64,000 bases of DNA from contig NW_024470389.1 in NCBI RefSeq assembly GCF_900496995.4, positions 124,001 through 188,000 on the forward strand. The letters are read 5' to 3'. The notes under the pieces are model-generated. The model saw nothing but the letters and a program-made list of their open reading frames with translations. It searched no databases and was not told where the DNA came from. How positions within the stretch are numbered: position 1 is the stretch's first letter; every line of letters begins with the position of its first letter. Shown piece by piece: positions 10,872 through 21,400 of this stretch. The translations under genes and the position numbers were made by a program. The DNA is from Aquila chrysaetos chrysaetos. Its lineage: Eukaryota; Chordata; Aves; Accipitriformes; Accipitridae.

Positions 10872-13555
10872 GCTCCTCCTCCCCGCCCCATAAGTACCTT
10901 GGCAGGCGGAGACGAAGAGGGAGCCGTCGTCGGAGAAGAGCCCGCAGAACGCTTTTTGGGGGTACGAGTCGGTGAAGGTCACGTGATTGGGGAGGAAACT
11001 TGGGGGGGGGGGGAAGGGGGCGGGGTTAAAGGAGGAGGAGGTGGGGCGCCCCGCCCCCACACCTCCACCCCCCCCAAAAAAAGAAAAAAAATTCCCGATT
11101 TTCGGCACTTACTGGGAGCCCAAGCGGGATTTCTCGCCCGGGGAGAAGCTGCCGGTAGCGGGCACCCGGCCCCCCACTCGCGATGGGGGGGGCGATGGGG
11201 GCGCGGGTGGGACCCAGAGAATTCTTTGGGACCCATAGCAACCCCCCCGGACCCATTAGAAACTGTCCCAGACCCATCGCAACCCCCAGCCCATAGAAAT
11301 TGCCCCAGCCCCCATAGAAACTGTCTCAGACCCATAGAAACATACTTACACCCCATAGAAACACACTTAGAACCCATAGAAAACACCCCCAGCCCACAGA
11401 AACTGCCCCAGACCTATCGCATAACCCTCAGACCCACAGCATCACGCCAAGCCCCATAGAATCCCCCCAGCCCCATAGAATTTCCCCCAGCCCCACAGAA
11501 TCCCCTCCCATCCCCATAGAATCCCCTCCAGCCCAACATCATCCATTCCAGCCCCACAGCATCCCCTCCAGCCCCATAGCATCCCCCCCAGCCCACAGAA
11601 TCCCCTCACCAGCCCCACAGAATCCATCCCAAGCCCCACAGAATCCCCCTCCCAGCCCCACAGAATCCCACTCCCAGCCCCACATCATCCATCCCAGCCC
11701 CCACAGATCCCCTCCCAGCCCCATAGCATACCCCCAGCCCACAGAATCCCACTCCCAGCCCCACAGAATCCCCTCCCAGCCCCACATCATCCATCCAGCC
11801 CCACAGAATCCCCTCCCAGCCCCACATCATCCATCCCAGCCCCATAGAATCCCAGCCCAGCCCCATAGAATCCCCCTCCCAGCCCACAACATCCCCTCCC
11901 AGCCCCACAGCATCCCCTTCCCGGCCCCACAAAATCCCCCCCCCCACAGCCCCACAGAATACCCCCCCCCAAGCCCCACAGAATCCCCCCCCAGCCCCAC
12001 AACTGCCCCACACCTGACGGAGGAGGCGGGGCAAGTTCTCCTCCGTGGGACCGACCCCTCCTCCCCGCCCCACGGCCAATTCCAGCTGGGATTTCAATTC
12101 GGTTTGGCCGTCCAGGATCCGGGTGTCGGGGGGAGGCGGGGCTTAACTTGGGGGGGGGGTTGTGTCACATGATCCGTTGGGGGTGGGGTCCCCCGCCCCC
12201 CCAACCCCGCCCCCCACCTACCTGGGGGCGGGTCTGCCTCGTCCCCTCCCCCATCCCAGGGTTCCTCGTCGGATTCGGGGGGATCTTGGCCCCTCCCCCG
12301 CGCCGGCCCCGCCTGGCTCCTGGAGGGGGGCGGGACCAGTAGGGGGCGCCCTTCAGGGTGGGGCTGGGGCGGGGCGGGATCTATAGGGCGCCCCAGAGCG
12401 CTCCGGGGTGACCCATAAATCGCCCCATAGGGCACCCCAGTGCCCCACAGCGCACCCCATAACCCCATAGGGCCCAGCGCCCCAAGTTGCCCACAGCGAC
12501 CCCAGTGCCCATAGGGCCCCCTATAACCCCATAGGGCACCCCATAACCCCATAGGGCACCCCATAGCGCACCCCATAACCCCCTGCAGCACCCCCGTGCC
12601 CCATAAGTCCGCCCCATAGCGCACCCCATAACTCCTATAGGGCTCCCCATAGGGCACCCACTGCTATAGGGCGTCCCATAACCCCTATAGGGGACCGCAG
12701 CACCCCATAAGTTGCCCCATAGCACACCCCAGTGCCCCATAGAGAACCCCATAACCCCCGGCAGCACCCCCGTGCCCCATAAGTTCGCCCCATAGCGCAA
12801 CCCAGTGCCCCATAGAACACCCCATAAACCCCATAGGGCCCCCCAGCGCCCCATAAGCCGCCCCATAGCGGCACCCCATAACTCCTATAGGGCTCCCCAT
12901 AGAGCACCCACTGCTATAGGGCACCCCATAACCCCAATAGGGCCCCCCAGCCCCCATAAGTCGCCCCATAGCGCAACCCAGTGCCCCATAGAACACCCCA
13001 TAACCCCATAGGACACCCCAGTGCCCCATAAGTCGCCCCATAGCGCACCCCAACACCCCATAGGGCCCCCCAACACCCCATAAGTCGCCCCATAGCGCAA
13101 CCCAGTGCCCCATAGAACACCCCATAACCCCGTAGGACACCCCAGTGCCCCATAAGTCGCCCCATAGCGCACCCCAACACCCCATAGGGCCCCCCCAACA
13201 CCCCATAAGTCCGCCCCATAGCGCACCCCATAACCCCTATAGGGCTCCCCATAGGGCACCCACTGCTATAGGGCGCCCCATAACACCCCATAGGGCCCCC
13301 CAGCGCCCCATAAGCCGCCCCATAGCGCACCACCCCCCGCTATGGGGCACCCCATAACCCGCCCCCCCCCCCATTACCTGCGCAGAAGGAAGGCCAGGAC
13401 CTGGGCCAGGTCGACGTCTTCTTCCTCTTCCTCTTCCTCTTCCTCCTCTTCCTCCTCTTCCTCTTCCTCTTCCTCGCCCCCCCCGGGGTCACCCCGAGGC
13501 GGGGGGAGGGGCCGGCCCGCCCCTCCCCCCCCCCCGCGCTGCTGTGGGATCCCAT
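376..13555 (-). CDS. DCAF11: DCAF11 (WDR23), WD40 substrate receptor of CUL4-DDB1 ubiquitin ligase
   Basis: Coding exons 5' to 3': 13378-13555, 12222-12319, 12014-12141, 11113-11176, 10898-10998, 10630-10777, 9415-9469, 8661-8787, 7496-7680, 5344-5497, 2323-2475, 1558-1664, 376-507. All introns are GT-AG. The sum is about 543 codons, close to the 546 aa human protein. The start at 13555 gives MGSHSSAG, like the family N-terminus, then a poly-Glu tract and DVDLAQVLAFLLRR. WD40 landmarks follow: FTDSYPQKAFCG (exon 5), NHTALDLR (7), GGANDGCLYIYDRE (8), AHEDDVNAV (9), SNSKDQTAKLWDLR (10), LPGDSSLMTYRGH (11), ANHGACVRDVCWHP (12) and WDGTIRLWDY (13). In other vertebrates it recruits NFE2L2 and SLBP for ubiquitination. 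One-base frame breaks lie in exon 1 (C run near 13525-13535), exon 6 (10717-10722) and exon 9 (about 7570). Exon 4 also needs one extra base or another acceptor. All reading resumes in the conserved frame, so assembly error is the likeliest cause. Confidence 0.93.
530..1490. repeat. Tandem array in DCAF11 intron 12
   Basis: About 1 kb of degenerate units around 22-25 bp built on the core CAGCCCCATAG with variable AAACCCCTC spacers. It fills nearly the whole intron. The opposite strand is open over long stretches (MGLEGFSMGLG-like peptides) only because of its composition. Confidence 0.9.
1700..2325. repeat. CCACGCCC-rich array in DCAF11 intron 11
   Basis: Units of about 17-20 bp such as CCACGCCCCCACCCTCCAAG repeat through the intron between exons 12 and 11. 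Each copy carries a CACCC/GC-box-like word. Confidence 0.88.
2625..5180. repeat. TAATTA-bearing array with higher-order structure, DCAF11 intron 10
   Basis: About 2.5 kb of units near 19 bp, such as GGGTCTAATTAACCTGGGG. From roughly 3770 onward the units form a higher-order repeat of about 270-290 bp. Recurring copies of the GTTAATTACCGCAAGGG segment mark its period near 3775, 4065, 4350, 4620 and 5080. Confidence 0.93.
5630..6625. repeat. 120-bp tandem repeat, DCAF11 intron 9 (right part)
   Basis: About eight copies of a roughly 120-bp unit. Each contains TTGACCCTTGTTGACC, a CACCCATGACATCTCCAG segment and the imperfect palindrome AGCTTCTAGAGAGCTTC. The steps are close to 119-128 bp, so the array is young. 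Confidence 0.93.
6630..7490. repeat. TCCCAGTTGACCCCAG array, DCAF11 intron 9 (left part)
   Basis: Units of about 26-30 bp combining CCCAGTTGACCCCA with GACCCTTCCCGCTCC. It abuts the 120-bp array and shares its GTTGACC word, suggesting one seeded the other. Confidence 0.9.
7690..8335. repeat. GGTCAAGGGAAGGGG array, DCAF11 intron 8
   Basis: About 17-bp units, GGGTCAAGGGAAGGGGC with one-base variants, roughly 38 copies on the plus strand. The bases from 8400 to 8530 then carry a small AGCCCCATAGCG array. Confidence 0.92.
8870..9412. repeat. CCTGCCCCATAGATCTCC array, DCAF11 intron 7
   Basis: Alternating CTGCCCCATAG words with ATCTCCAACG or ACCCCACA spacers, about 36-55 bp per composite unit. 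They fill the intron between exons 8 and 7. Confidence 0.9.
9480..10625. repeat. Composite CACGCCC array of about 150 bp period, DCAF11 intron 6
   Basis: Several copies of a long unit: CCATTCCCTGCTGCCAG, a CTGCAATAAAG-like segment, AGCTCCGCCCCAACC, TTAGGCTCCACCCC, then GACCACGCCCCCTAGCGCC. The most regular copies are 10130-10620; the left end is more diverged. Confidence 0.88.
10828..10870. repeat. Poly(T) run of 43 in DCAF11 intron 5
   Basis: An uninterrupted T homopolymer on the plus strand (A on the coding strand) directly upstream of exon 6. No adjoining retroposed body is recognisable, so it is called only as a homopolymer. Confidence 0.95.
11220..12005. repeat. CAGCCCCACAGAATCCCCTC array, DCAF11 intron 3
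   Basis: About 21-25 bp units of the form AGCCCCACAGAATCCCCTCC with ACATCATCCATCC variants, filling the intron between exons 4 and 3. Confidence 0.92.
12415..13360. repeat. CCCCATAGCGCACCCCATAA array, DCAF11 intron 1
   Basis: Degenerate 13-14 bp words (CCCCATAAGTCGC, CCCCATAGCGCA, CCCCAGTGC) form a higher-order unit of about 120-180 bp that repeats several times. Confidence 0.9.
13420..13478 (-). repeat. GAG/GAA triplet run encoding the DCAF11 poly-Glu tract
   Basis: Nineteen consecutive Glu codons precede DVDLAQVL. The human protein has a shorter, mixed Glu/Asp stretch here. The run lies directly after the C-run frame break in exon 1. Confidence 0.9.
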
Positions 13556-14135
13556 TAAAAAAAAAAAAAAAGAAAAACCTGGGGGGAGGGGGAGGGGGGA
13601 GGGGCGTCAGGGCCCCTCCCCCCACGTTGCCATGCCGACCGCCCCCCCCCCCGTTTCAGCCAATCAGCTGCGCCACCCCCCCCCCCCCGGGGGAAAAGGG
13701 GGTTTCCCCACCCCCACCCCCTCTCGGCTCCCACCAATCAGGAGCCCCCTCCTTACCCCGGCGCTGACCAATCAGGTGACGCCCTCCCCTCCCCCCTCCC
13801 TTTTGTTTCCCCCCCCCCCCCAACTCTCTCCCCTCCCCCCACCCTCCGTCCGCCGCCGCTTGTTTACGTCCGCCGCGCGGCCGGAAGGGCGGGGCTTAGG
13901 GGAGGGGCAACTGGGCGTGGCCAGCGGGGATTGGACACCGCCCCGTCACGTGGGTGAGCCGCCGAGGGATTGGCTGAGCGGGGGAGGGGGGGGGGAAGGA
14001 CGGTTACCGGGCGGATCCGATTGGCCGGAAGGAGGCGGGAGTTGGGCGGGCGCCCACTGATTGGCTGAAGCGGAAGGAGGGGGAGCGCTGGCCACGCCCC
14101 CGCGGGAGGCAGCCAATGACGGCCGGCAGGGGCCC
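13556..14135 (-). promoter_or_regulatory. DCAF11 promoter region with eight CCAAT boxes
   Basis: This region lies between the DCAF11 start codon and the PCK2 poly(A) site. CCAAT pentamers occur at 13660, 13734, 13768 and 14113, and inverted ATTGG at 13930, 13969, 14020 and 14060. A GTCACGTGGG E-box core (CACGTG) sits at 13947-13952. CpG-rich sequence (CGTCCGCCGCGCGGCCGG) surrounds 13870-13890. This fits a TATA-less housekeeping promoter bound by NF-Y. The transcription start itself is not determinable by eye. Confidence 0.65.
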
Positions 14136-14209
14136 TGCATCACCTTTGACCCCACCGTGACCCCCATCCGGTGACCCCCGCCCCTCCCACCCCCTTAGCC
14201 CCGCCCTGG

Positions 14210-14345
14210 TGACCCCTGATGTGACCTTTGACCCCCGATGATGACACACGACCCCCCACATGACCCTTGACCCCCAATGACGACACACGACACCCCCCCA
14301 CGTGACCCTTGACCCCCCAATGACGACACACAACCCCCAAGTCCA
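14210..14345. repeat. Short GACCCTTGACCCCC / GACGACACAC array
   Basis: About four units of roughly 38 bp alternate TGACCCTTGACCCCCAATG with ACGACACAC words, between the DCAF11 promoter and the PCK2 poly(A) signal. On the PCK2 strand this is a GT-rich stretch just past the signal. Confidence 0.75.
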
Positions 14346-14371
14346 GTCCGAGCCCCCCCTCAAGGGGCTCT

Positions 14372-14377
14372 TTTATT
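14372..14377 (-). terminator. PCK2 poly(A) signal
   Basis: Minus-strand AATAAA, 1.08 kb past the PCK2 stop codon and followed by G/T-rich sequence (TTGGGGGTTGTGTGTCG) typical of a downstream element. I saw no other AATAAA between here and the stop. Confidence 0.7.
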
Positions 14378-15459
14378 GGTCCGTCCAGGCCCCGCCCCCA
14401 AGGCACATGGGCAAGGCCCCGCCCACCCCGGGGGGCGGTCCCTGAGGCTTGCTCAGCTGCCAATGGGAGCGGAGGGCGTGAGGTCAGCAGCCAACCAGGG
14501 CGTTGGCCAATGGGATGCGTTGGTCCATCAAGGGGGCGGCACCAATTGGTCAACGAAGGGATTGGCCAATGGGACAGGCTCATTGGTCCACGGGAGGAGG
14601 TGGGGCAAGGGGGCGGGGCCACTGGTCAACAGGCAACAGCCATTGGCCAATAGAGAGGCCACCCAAGGGGGCGTGGCAACCACCCAGCTCACAGTGGGTC
14701 ATCAGCCAACCACGAGAGGTTGGCCAACAAGAGGAGAAGGGGGCAGGGCCACAGGCCAATGGGATGTGGCCATTGGTCAAGAGAGGCCACCAATGGGAAG
14801 GTGGTGACCTCGGCTGAAGGTCAAGGGCATCAGCCAACAGGCGACGAGGTCCAATCAAGGGAGACATCAGCCAACCAGGGGCAGCCAACCACGGCCCCCA
14901 GGCAAGGGGAGAAGATGGCCGGCAAGAGGTCACGGTGGGTGGTCACGAGGGTCACAATGATGTCATCGCTGGAGACAGGGGCCGGAGCTTCTGGTCAATG
15001 GAGATGGTGGCCACCAACCGGTGACGGTCAACCAAAGACGATGGCCACCAACCGGTGATGGTCAACCAAGGATGATGGCCACCAACACGTGATGGTCAAC
15101 CAAAGATGATGGCCACCAACCGGTGATGGTCAACCAAGACGATGGCCACCAACGCGTGATGGTCAACCAAGACGATGGCCACCAACTCATGACAGTCAAC
15201 CAACGATGATGGCCACCAACCGGTGCTGGTCAACCAAAGATGATGGCCACCAACTCGTGACGGTCAACCAACGATGATGGCCACCAACCGGTGCTGGTCA
15301 ACCAAAGATGATGGCCACCAACTCGTGATGGTCAACGAAAGATAATGGCCACCAACTCATGACGGTCAACCAACGATGATGGCCACCACCTCATGACGGT
15401 CAACCCAACGATGACGGCCACCACCCCACGGCGGTCGCCCGCCGGCGCCCGCCCGTCCC
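14378..15459 (-). other. PCK2 3' UTR containing two repeat arrays
   Basis: Interval from the PCK2 stop to the poly(A) signal. The distal half (14455-14925) is rich in GGCCAATGGG and AGCCAACCA words. The proximal part (15010-15430) is a roughly 30-33 bp minisatellite, GATGGCCACCAACCGGTGAT plus GGTCAACCAA, about 13 copies. If transcribed as inferred, the mature mRNA carries these arrays. Confidence 0.6.
15010..15430. repeat. 30-33 bp minisatellite in the PCK2 3' UTR
   Basis: Units are GATGGCCACCAACCGGTGAT followed by GGTCAACCAAA(G), with CTCATGA, ACGCGTGA and GGTGCTG variants, ending about 30 bp from the stop codon. Confidence 0.92.
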
Positions 15460-18400
15460 TCACATCTTCTTGACCCGTTCCTCCAGGGCGCGCAACTCTC
15501 CCATCACCTCCTCGGGCAGGTCTTCGCCGAAATTCTCCTCGTAGTAACGCCGCAACTCTCGCGCCTCCTTCTCCCAAAAAGGCCGGGAGACGGGGAAGAG
15601 ATCGGCGTAGGAGACGCCGGGAAGACCGCCGAGATCCAACGCGTCTTCTCGAGGTACCAACCCCACCGGCGTCGTTCTGGCGTTGTCTTCTCCCGCCACC
15701 CGGCTACAGATCCAAGCCAGGACGCGGGCGTTGTGACCGAAACCCGGCCAAACGAACCGACCGGCGCCGTCCCTGAGGAACCAATTGACGTGGAAGATGC
15801 GCGGGAGGCGGGCTCCTTCTCGTTCGCCGACGGCCAACCAGTGAGCGAGATACTGCCCGGCGTTGTAACCGAAGAAAGGTCTCATGGCGAAGGGGTCGTG
15901 CATCAGGCGGCGGCCTGGAGAGAGGCGGGGAGGAAGGGCAGGGGGCGGGGCCGAGGGCGGTGAGGTCAGAGGGAGGCGGGCGCGGGGTTGGCGGAGAGGT
16001 GGGGGTGGCGGGGTCAAGAGTGGGCGGGGGTTATGGGGCACTGGGGCTGGTGGGATGTGGTTATGGGGCTGGAGGGACGTTGGGGTCAACAGAGAAGGAG
16101 TTATGGGGCTGGAGGGACGTGGTTATGGGGCTGGTGGGACGTGGTTATGGGGCTGGTGGGACGTTGGGGTTAACAGAGAAGGAGTTATGGGGCTGGAGGG
16201 ATGTGGTTATGGGGCTGGTGGGACGTGGTTATGGGGCTGGTGGGACGTGGTTATGGGGCTGGTGGGACGTTGGGGTTAACAGAGAAGGAGTTATGGGGCT
16301 GGTGGGACGTGGTTATGGGGCTGGTGGGACGTGGTTATGGGGCTGGTGGGACGTGGTTATGGGGCTGGTGGGACGTTGGGGTCAACAGAGAAGGAGTTAT
16401 GGGGCTGGAGGGATGTGGTTATGGGGCTGGTGGGACGTGGTTATGGGGCTGGTGGGACGTTGGGGTTAACAGAGAAGGAGTTATGGGGCTGGTGGGACGT
16501 GGTTATGGGGCTGGTGGGACGTGGTTATGGGGCTGGTGGGACGTTGGGGTTAACAGAGAAGGAGTTATGGGGCTGGAGGGATGTGGTTATGGGGCTGGTG
16601 GGACGTGGTTATGGGGCTGGTGGGACGTTGGGGTCAACAGAGAAGGAGTTATGGGGCTGGAGGGACGTGGTTATGGGGCTGGTGGGACGTGGTTATGGGG
16701 CTGGTGGGACGTGGTTATGGGGCTGGTGGGACGTTGGGGTTAACAGAGAAGGAGTTATGGGCTGGAGGGATGTGGTTATGGGGCTGGTGGGACGTGGTTA
16801 TGGGGCTGGTGGGACGTGGTTATGGGGCTGGTGGGACGTTGGGGTTAACAGAGAAGGAGTTATGGGGCTGGAGGGATGTGGTTATGGGGCTGGTGGGACG
16901 TGGTTATGGGGCTGGTGGGACGTTGGGGTCAACAGAGAAGGAGTTATGGGGCTGGAGGGACGTGGTTATGGGGCTGGAGGGACGTGGTTATGGGGCTGGA
17001 GGGACATTGGGGTTAACAGAGAAGGAGTTATGGGGCTGGAGGGATGTGGTTATGGGGCTGGTGGGACGTGGTTATGGGGCTGGTGGGACGTTGGGGTTAA
17101 CAGAGAAGGAGTTATGGGGCTGGAGGGATGTGGTTATGGGGCTGGTGGGACGTGGTTATGGGGCTGGTGGGACGTTGGGGTCAACAGAGAAGGAGTTATG
17201 GGGCTGGAGGGATGTGGTTATGGGGCTGGTGGGACGTGGTTATGGGGCTGGTGGGACGTGGTTATGGGGCTGGTGGGACGTTGGGGTTAACAGAGAAGGA
17301 GTTATGGGGCTGGAGGGATGTGGTTATGGGGCTGGTGGGACGTGGTTATGGGGGCTGGTGGGACGTGGTTATGGGGCTGGTGGGACGTTGGGGTTAACAG
17401 AGAAGGAGTTATGGGGCTGGAGGGATGTGGTTATGGGGCTGGTGGGACGTGGTTATGGGGCTGGTGGGACGTTGGGGTCAACAGAGAAGGAGTTATGGGG
17501 CTGGAGGGACGTGGTTATGGGGCTGGAGGGACGTGGTTATGGGGCTGGAGGGACATTGGGGTTAACAGAGAAGGAGTTATGGGCTGGAGGGATGTGGTTA
17601 TGGGGCTGGTGGGACGTGGTTATGGGGCTGGTGGGACGTTGGGGTTAACAGAGAAGGAGTTATGGGGCTGGAGGGATGTGGTTATGGGGCTGGTGGGACG
17701 TGGTTATGGGGCTGGTGGGACGTTGGGGTCAACAGAGAAGGAGTTATGGGGCTGGAGGGATGTGGTTATGGGGCTGGTGGGACGTGGTTATGGGGCTGGT
17801 GGGACGTGGTTATGGGGCTGGTGGGACGTGGTTATGGGGCTGGTGGGACGTGGTTATGGGGCTGGTGGGACGTTGGGGTTAACAGAGAAGGAGTTATGGG
17901 GCTGGAGGGATGTGGTTATGGGGCTGGTGGGACGTGGTTATGGGGCTGGTGGGACGTGGTTATGGGGCTGGTGGGACGTTGGGGTCAACAGAGAAGGAGT
18001 TATGGGGCTGGAGGGATGTGGTTATGGGGCTGGTGGGACGTGGTTATGGGGCTGGTGGGACGTTGGGGTCAACAGAGAAGGAGTTATGGGGCACTGGGGG
18101 CACTGGGATGGGGTTATGGGGCTGGAGGGACGTGGTTATGGGGCTGGTGGGACGTCGGGGTCAACAGTAGATGGGGTTATGGGGCAGTGGGAGTGGTGGG
18201 ACGTGGTTATGGGGCTGGTGGGACGTGGTTATGGGGCTGGTGGGACGTTCGGGTTAACAGAGAAGGAGTTATGGGGCTGGAGGGATGTGGTTATGGGGCT
18301 GGTGGGACGTTGGGGTCAACAGAGAAGGAGTTATGGGGCTGGAGGGATGTGGTTATGGGGCTGGTGGGACGTGGTTATGGGGCTGGTGGGACGTTGGGGT

Positions 18401-21400
18401 CAACAGAGAAGGAGTTATGGGGCACTGGGGGCACTGGGATGGGGTTATGGGGCTGGAGGGACGTGGTTATGGGGCTGGTGGGACGTCGGGGTCAACAGTA
18501 GATGGGGTTATGGGGCAGTGGGAGTGGTGGGACATGGTTATGGGGCTGGAGGGACACTGGGGTCAACAGCAGATGGGGTAATGGGGCAGTGGGGTGTGGT
18601 TATGGGGCTGGTGGGAGGTCAGGGTCAACAGTAGTTGGGGTTATGGGGCACTGGGAGTGGTGGGACGTGGTTATGGGGCTGGTGAGATGTTGGGGTCAAC
18701 AGTAGATGGGGTTATGGGGCAGTGGGGTGGTGGGACACAGTTATGGGGCACTGGGGTGTGGTTATGGGGCTGGTGGGACGTTGGGGTCAACAGTAGATGG
18801 GGTTACGGGGCAGTGGGGTGGTGGGACACAGTTATGGGGCACTGGGGTGTGGTTATGGGGCTGGTGGGACGTCGGGGTCAACAGTAGTTGGGGTTATGGG
18901 GCAGCGGGGTTGGTGGGACGCGGTTATGGGGCCGGCGGGTTGAAGGGGGCGGAGCTCACCGGTGTGCTCGGCGGCGGCGGTGGCCTCGCTCCTCATGGCG
19001 CTTCCGACGAAGACGCCGTGGCGCCAGTTGAAGGCCTCGTAGACCAAGGGCACCCCTACCGAGAAAAACCGTCCAATCGTCGACCGCTTCGGCCGTTAGA
19101 AAGAAACCGGGCGTCCAATCCGGGCGAAGGACGTCGGGGGCCTTTACCTTCGGGTCTCCGCCCCCCGAAAATGATGGCGTCGATGGGGACGCCCTCGGGG
19201 TCTTCCCAAGCCGGGTCCATGATCGGACACTGATTGGCCGGGGCGCAGAACCGAGAGTTGGGATGGGCGCAAGGTTGAGGGTCACCTAAAAGTTGACCGG
19301 AAGACGTTGAGAAATGACGGTTGGAGGGCGGCGCCGTTGGGGGCGGAGCTTGAAAAAAAAAATATAAATTTCTTACCAGGTGTCCACGGTTGACCCAACC
19401 AAGAGGTGAGGGCGGTGCCGGGGTTCAACGGTTGGTCGATACCCTCCCAGTAGACGCCGCCGTCGCTGGTTTGGCCGACGTTGGTGAAGATGGTGTTGCT
19501 CTGGATGGTGAGCATGGCGTTGGGGTTGGTGCGCATGGACGTCCCCGGGGCCACGCCGAAAAAGCCGCTCTCGGGGTTGATGGCGCGGAGGCGGCCTGGA
19601 AAGGGGAGCGGAGACGGGACGGGGGCGTCGAGGGGACGCCCGAGGACCGGGAGAAGGTCAAGGGGTTTGGGGGGGCCACCAGGAAGGTGGGACATTGGGG
19701 CCACCACGGTCAGGAGAACCCGAGGGTCTTGGGCCACCACGGCCATGGGACACTGGGGCCACCACAGCCAGAACCCAAGGGTCCCGGGGCCACCACGGCC
19801 ATGGGACGTGGGGTCACCACGGCCAGGAGAACCCAAGGGTCCCGGGGCCACCACGGCCAGAAGAGCCCAAGGGTCTTGGGCCACCACGGCCAGGAGAACC
19901 CAAGGATCTTGGGCCACCAGGGACATGGGGCCACCACGGCCAGGAGAACCCAAGGATCTTGGGCCACCAGGGACATGGGGCCACCACGGCCAGGAGAGCC
20001 CAAGGGTCTTGGGCCACCATGGACATGGAGCCACCACGGCCAGGAGAACCCAAGGGTCTTGGGCCACCATGGATATGGGACATTGGGGCCACCATGGCCA
20101 GGAGAACCCAAGTGTCCCGGGGCCACCATGGTCAGGAGAACCCAAGGGTCTTGAGGCACCCATGGCCATGGGACGTGGGGCGACCATGGCCAGGAGAACC
20201 CAAGTGTCCCAGGGCCACCACGGTCAGGAGAACCCAAGGGTCCCGGGGCCACCATGGACATGGGACATTGGGGCCACCACGGCCAGGAGAACCCCACCCA
20301 CCAGATGAAGCTCCGCCCCCCCCCATCAAATAATAAAGAACCCCGGCATCCGGGCCACGCCTCCCCCACCGGGAAGGGACCCCGCCCAACGTCACCTTCG
20401 GCGTCGAACTTCATCCAGGCGATGTCATCGCCGACGCAGTGGACGCGCCAACCGGGGAGGGCCGGGGTCATCATGGCCAGGTTGGTCTTACCGCAGGCGC
20501 TGGGGAAGGCGGCTGCCACGTAGCGTTTCCTGCCCGCCGGGTCCGTCACGCCCAGGATCTTTTTTTTTCGGGGAGGGGGACCCCGAATTTGGGGGGGACA
20601 CACGTTAGGGAGCCAGGAGGGCGGGGAAGGGCCCCCCAAAACCCCCAAAGGACCCAAAAACCGCCCCCAAGAGACCCACCCCCCCACCCCGAGGAACCCC
20701 AATATCGGATTTAAGATACCCCAAACCCCTAAAAAACCTCCCCAAAGACTCCGTTTCCAGATAGGGGCCCCTAAAAACCCCTTGAGACACCCCAAAAGCC
20801 TTCGAGAGCCCTCCCACTGCACCTGCTTCCCCCGTTTGTCCCCCCAAAAATCCTTGCCCACCCCCAAAAAACCCCAACCTGCACCCCAAAAACCCTCACT
20901 GCCACTAAAAAACCCCAACCCGCCCCCAAAAAAAGACCCCCAACCTGCCCCCAAAAAAAGACCCCCAACCCGCTCCCAAAAAAAGACCCCAACCTGCTCC
21001 CAAAAAACCTCAATCCGCTCCCAAAAAAAACCTCAATCCGCCCCCCCAAAAAGAGTGCAGCCCCCCCCAAATTTCTCAAGGGGGCGGTCCCCCGAAATCA
21101 CCAGCATGTGCTCGGCCAGCCAGCCCTCGTCGCGAGCCAGGCGGGAAGCGATGCGAAGGGCGAAGCATTTTTTTTCCCAGGAGGGAATTTCCTCCGTATC
21201 CGCTCCCGAAGGAAACGATGCGCCGTTGGTCGGGGAGGTGAGCCACCAGCGTCCGGGCAGGGTCGCAGGGCCACTGGCTAACGAGGGGCTCTGGAAAAAG
21301 AGGGGAGAAAAAAAAAAAAAAAAGGGTCAAAAAGGGGTGCGGGAGGGTTTTTTTTTTTTGGGGTGGGGCAAGGGCGGGGCTTACCGCGGAGAGGAAGGGG

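Noticed and set aside
15960-18634. Plus-strand open frames of up to 438 codons ([13 protein letters not shown]-type)
   Set aside because: They lie entirely in the PCK2 intron 10 minisatellite and repeat its unit; no start context, family or codon signal. Openness follows from the lack of stop triplets in the unit.
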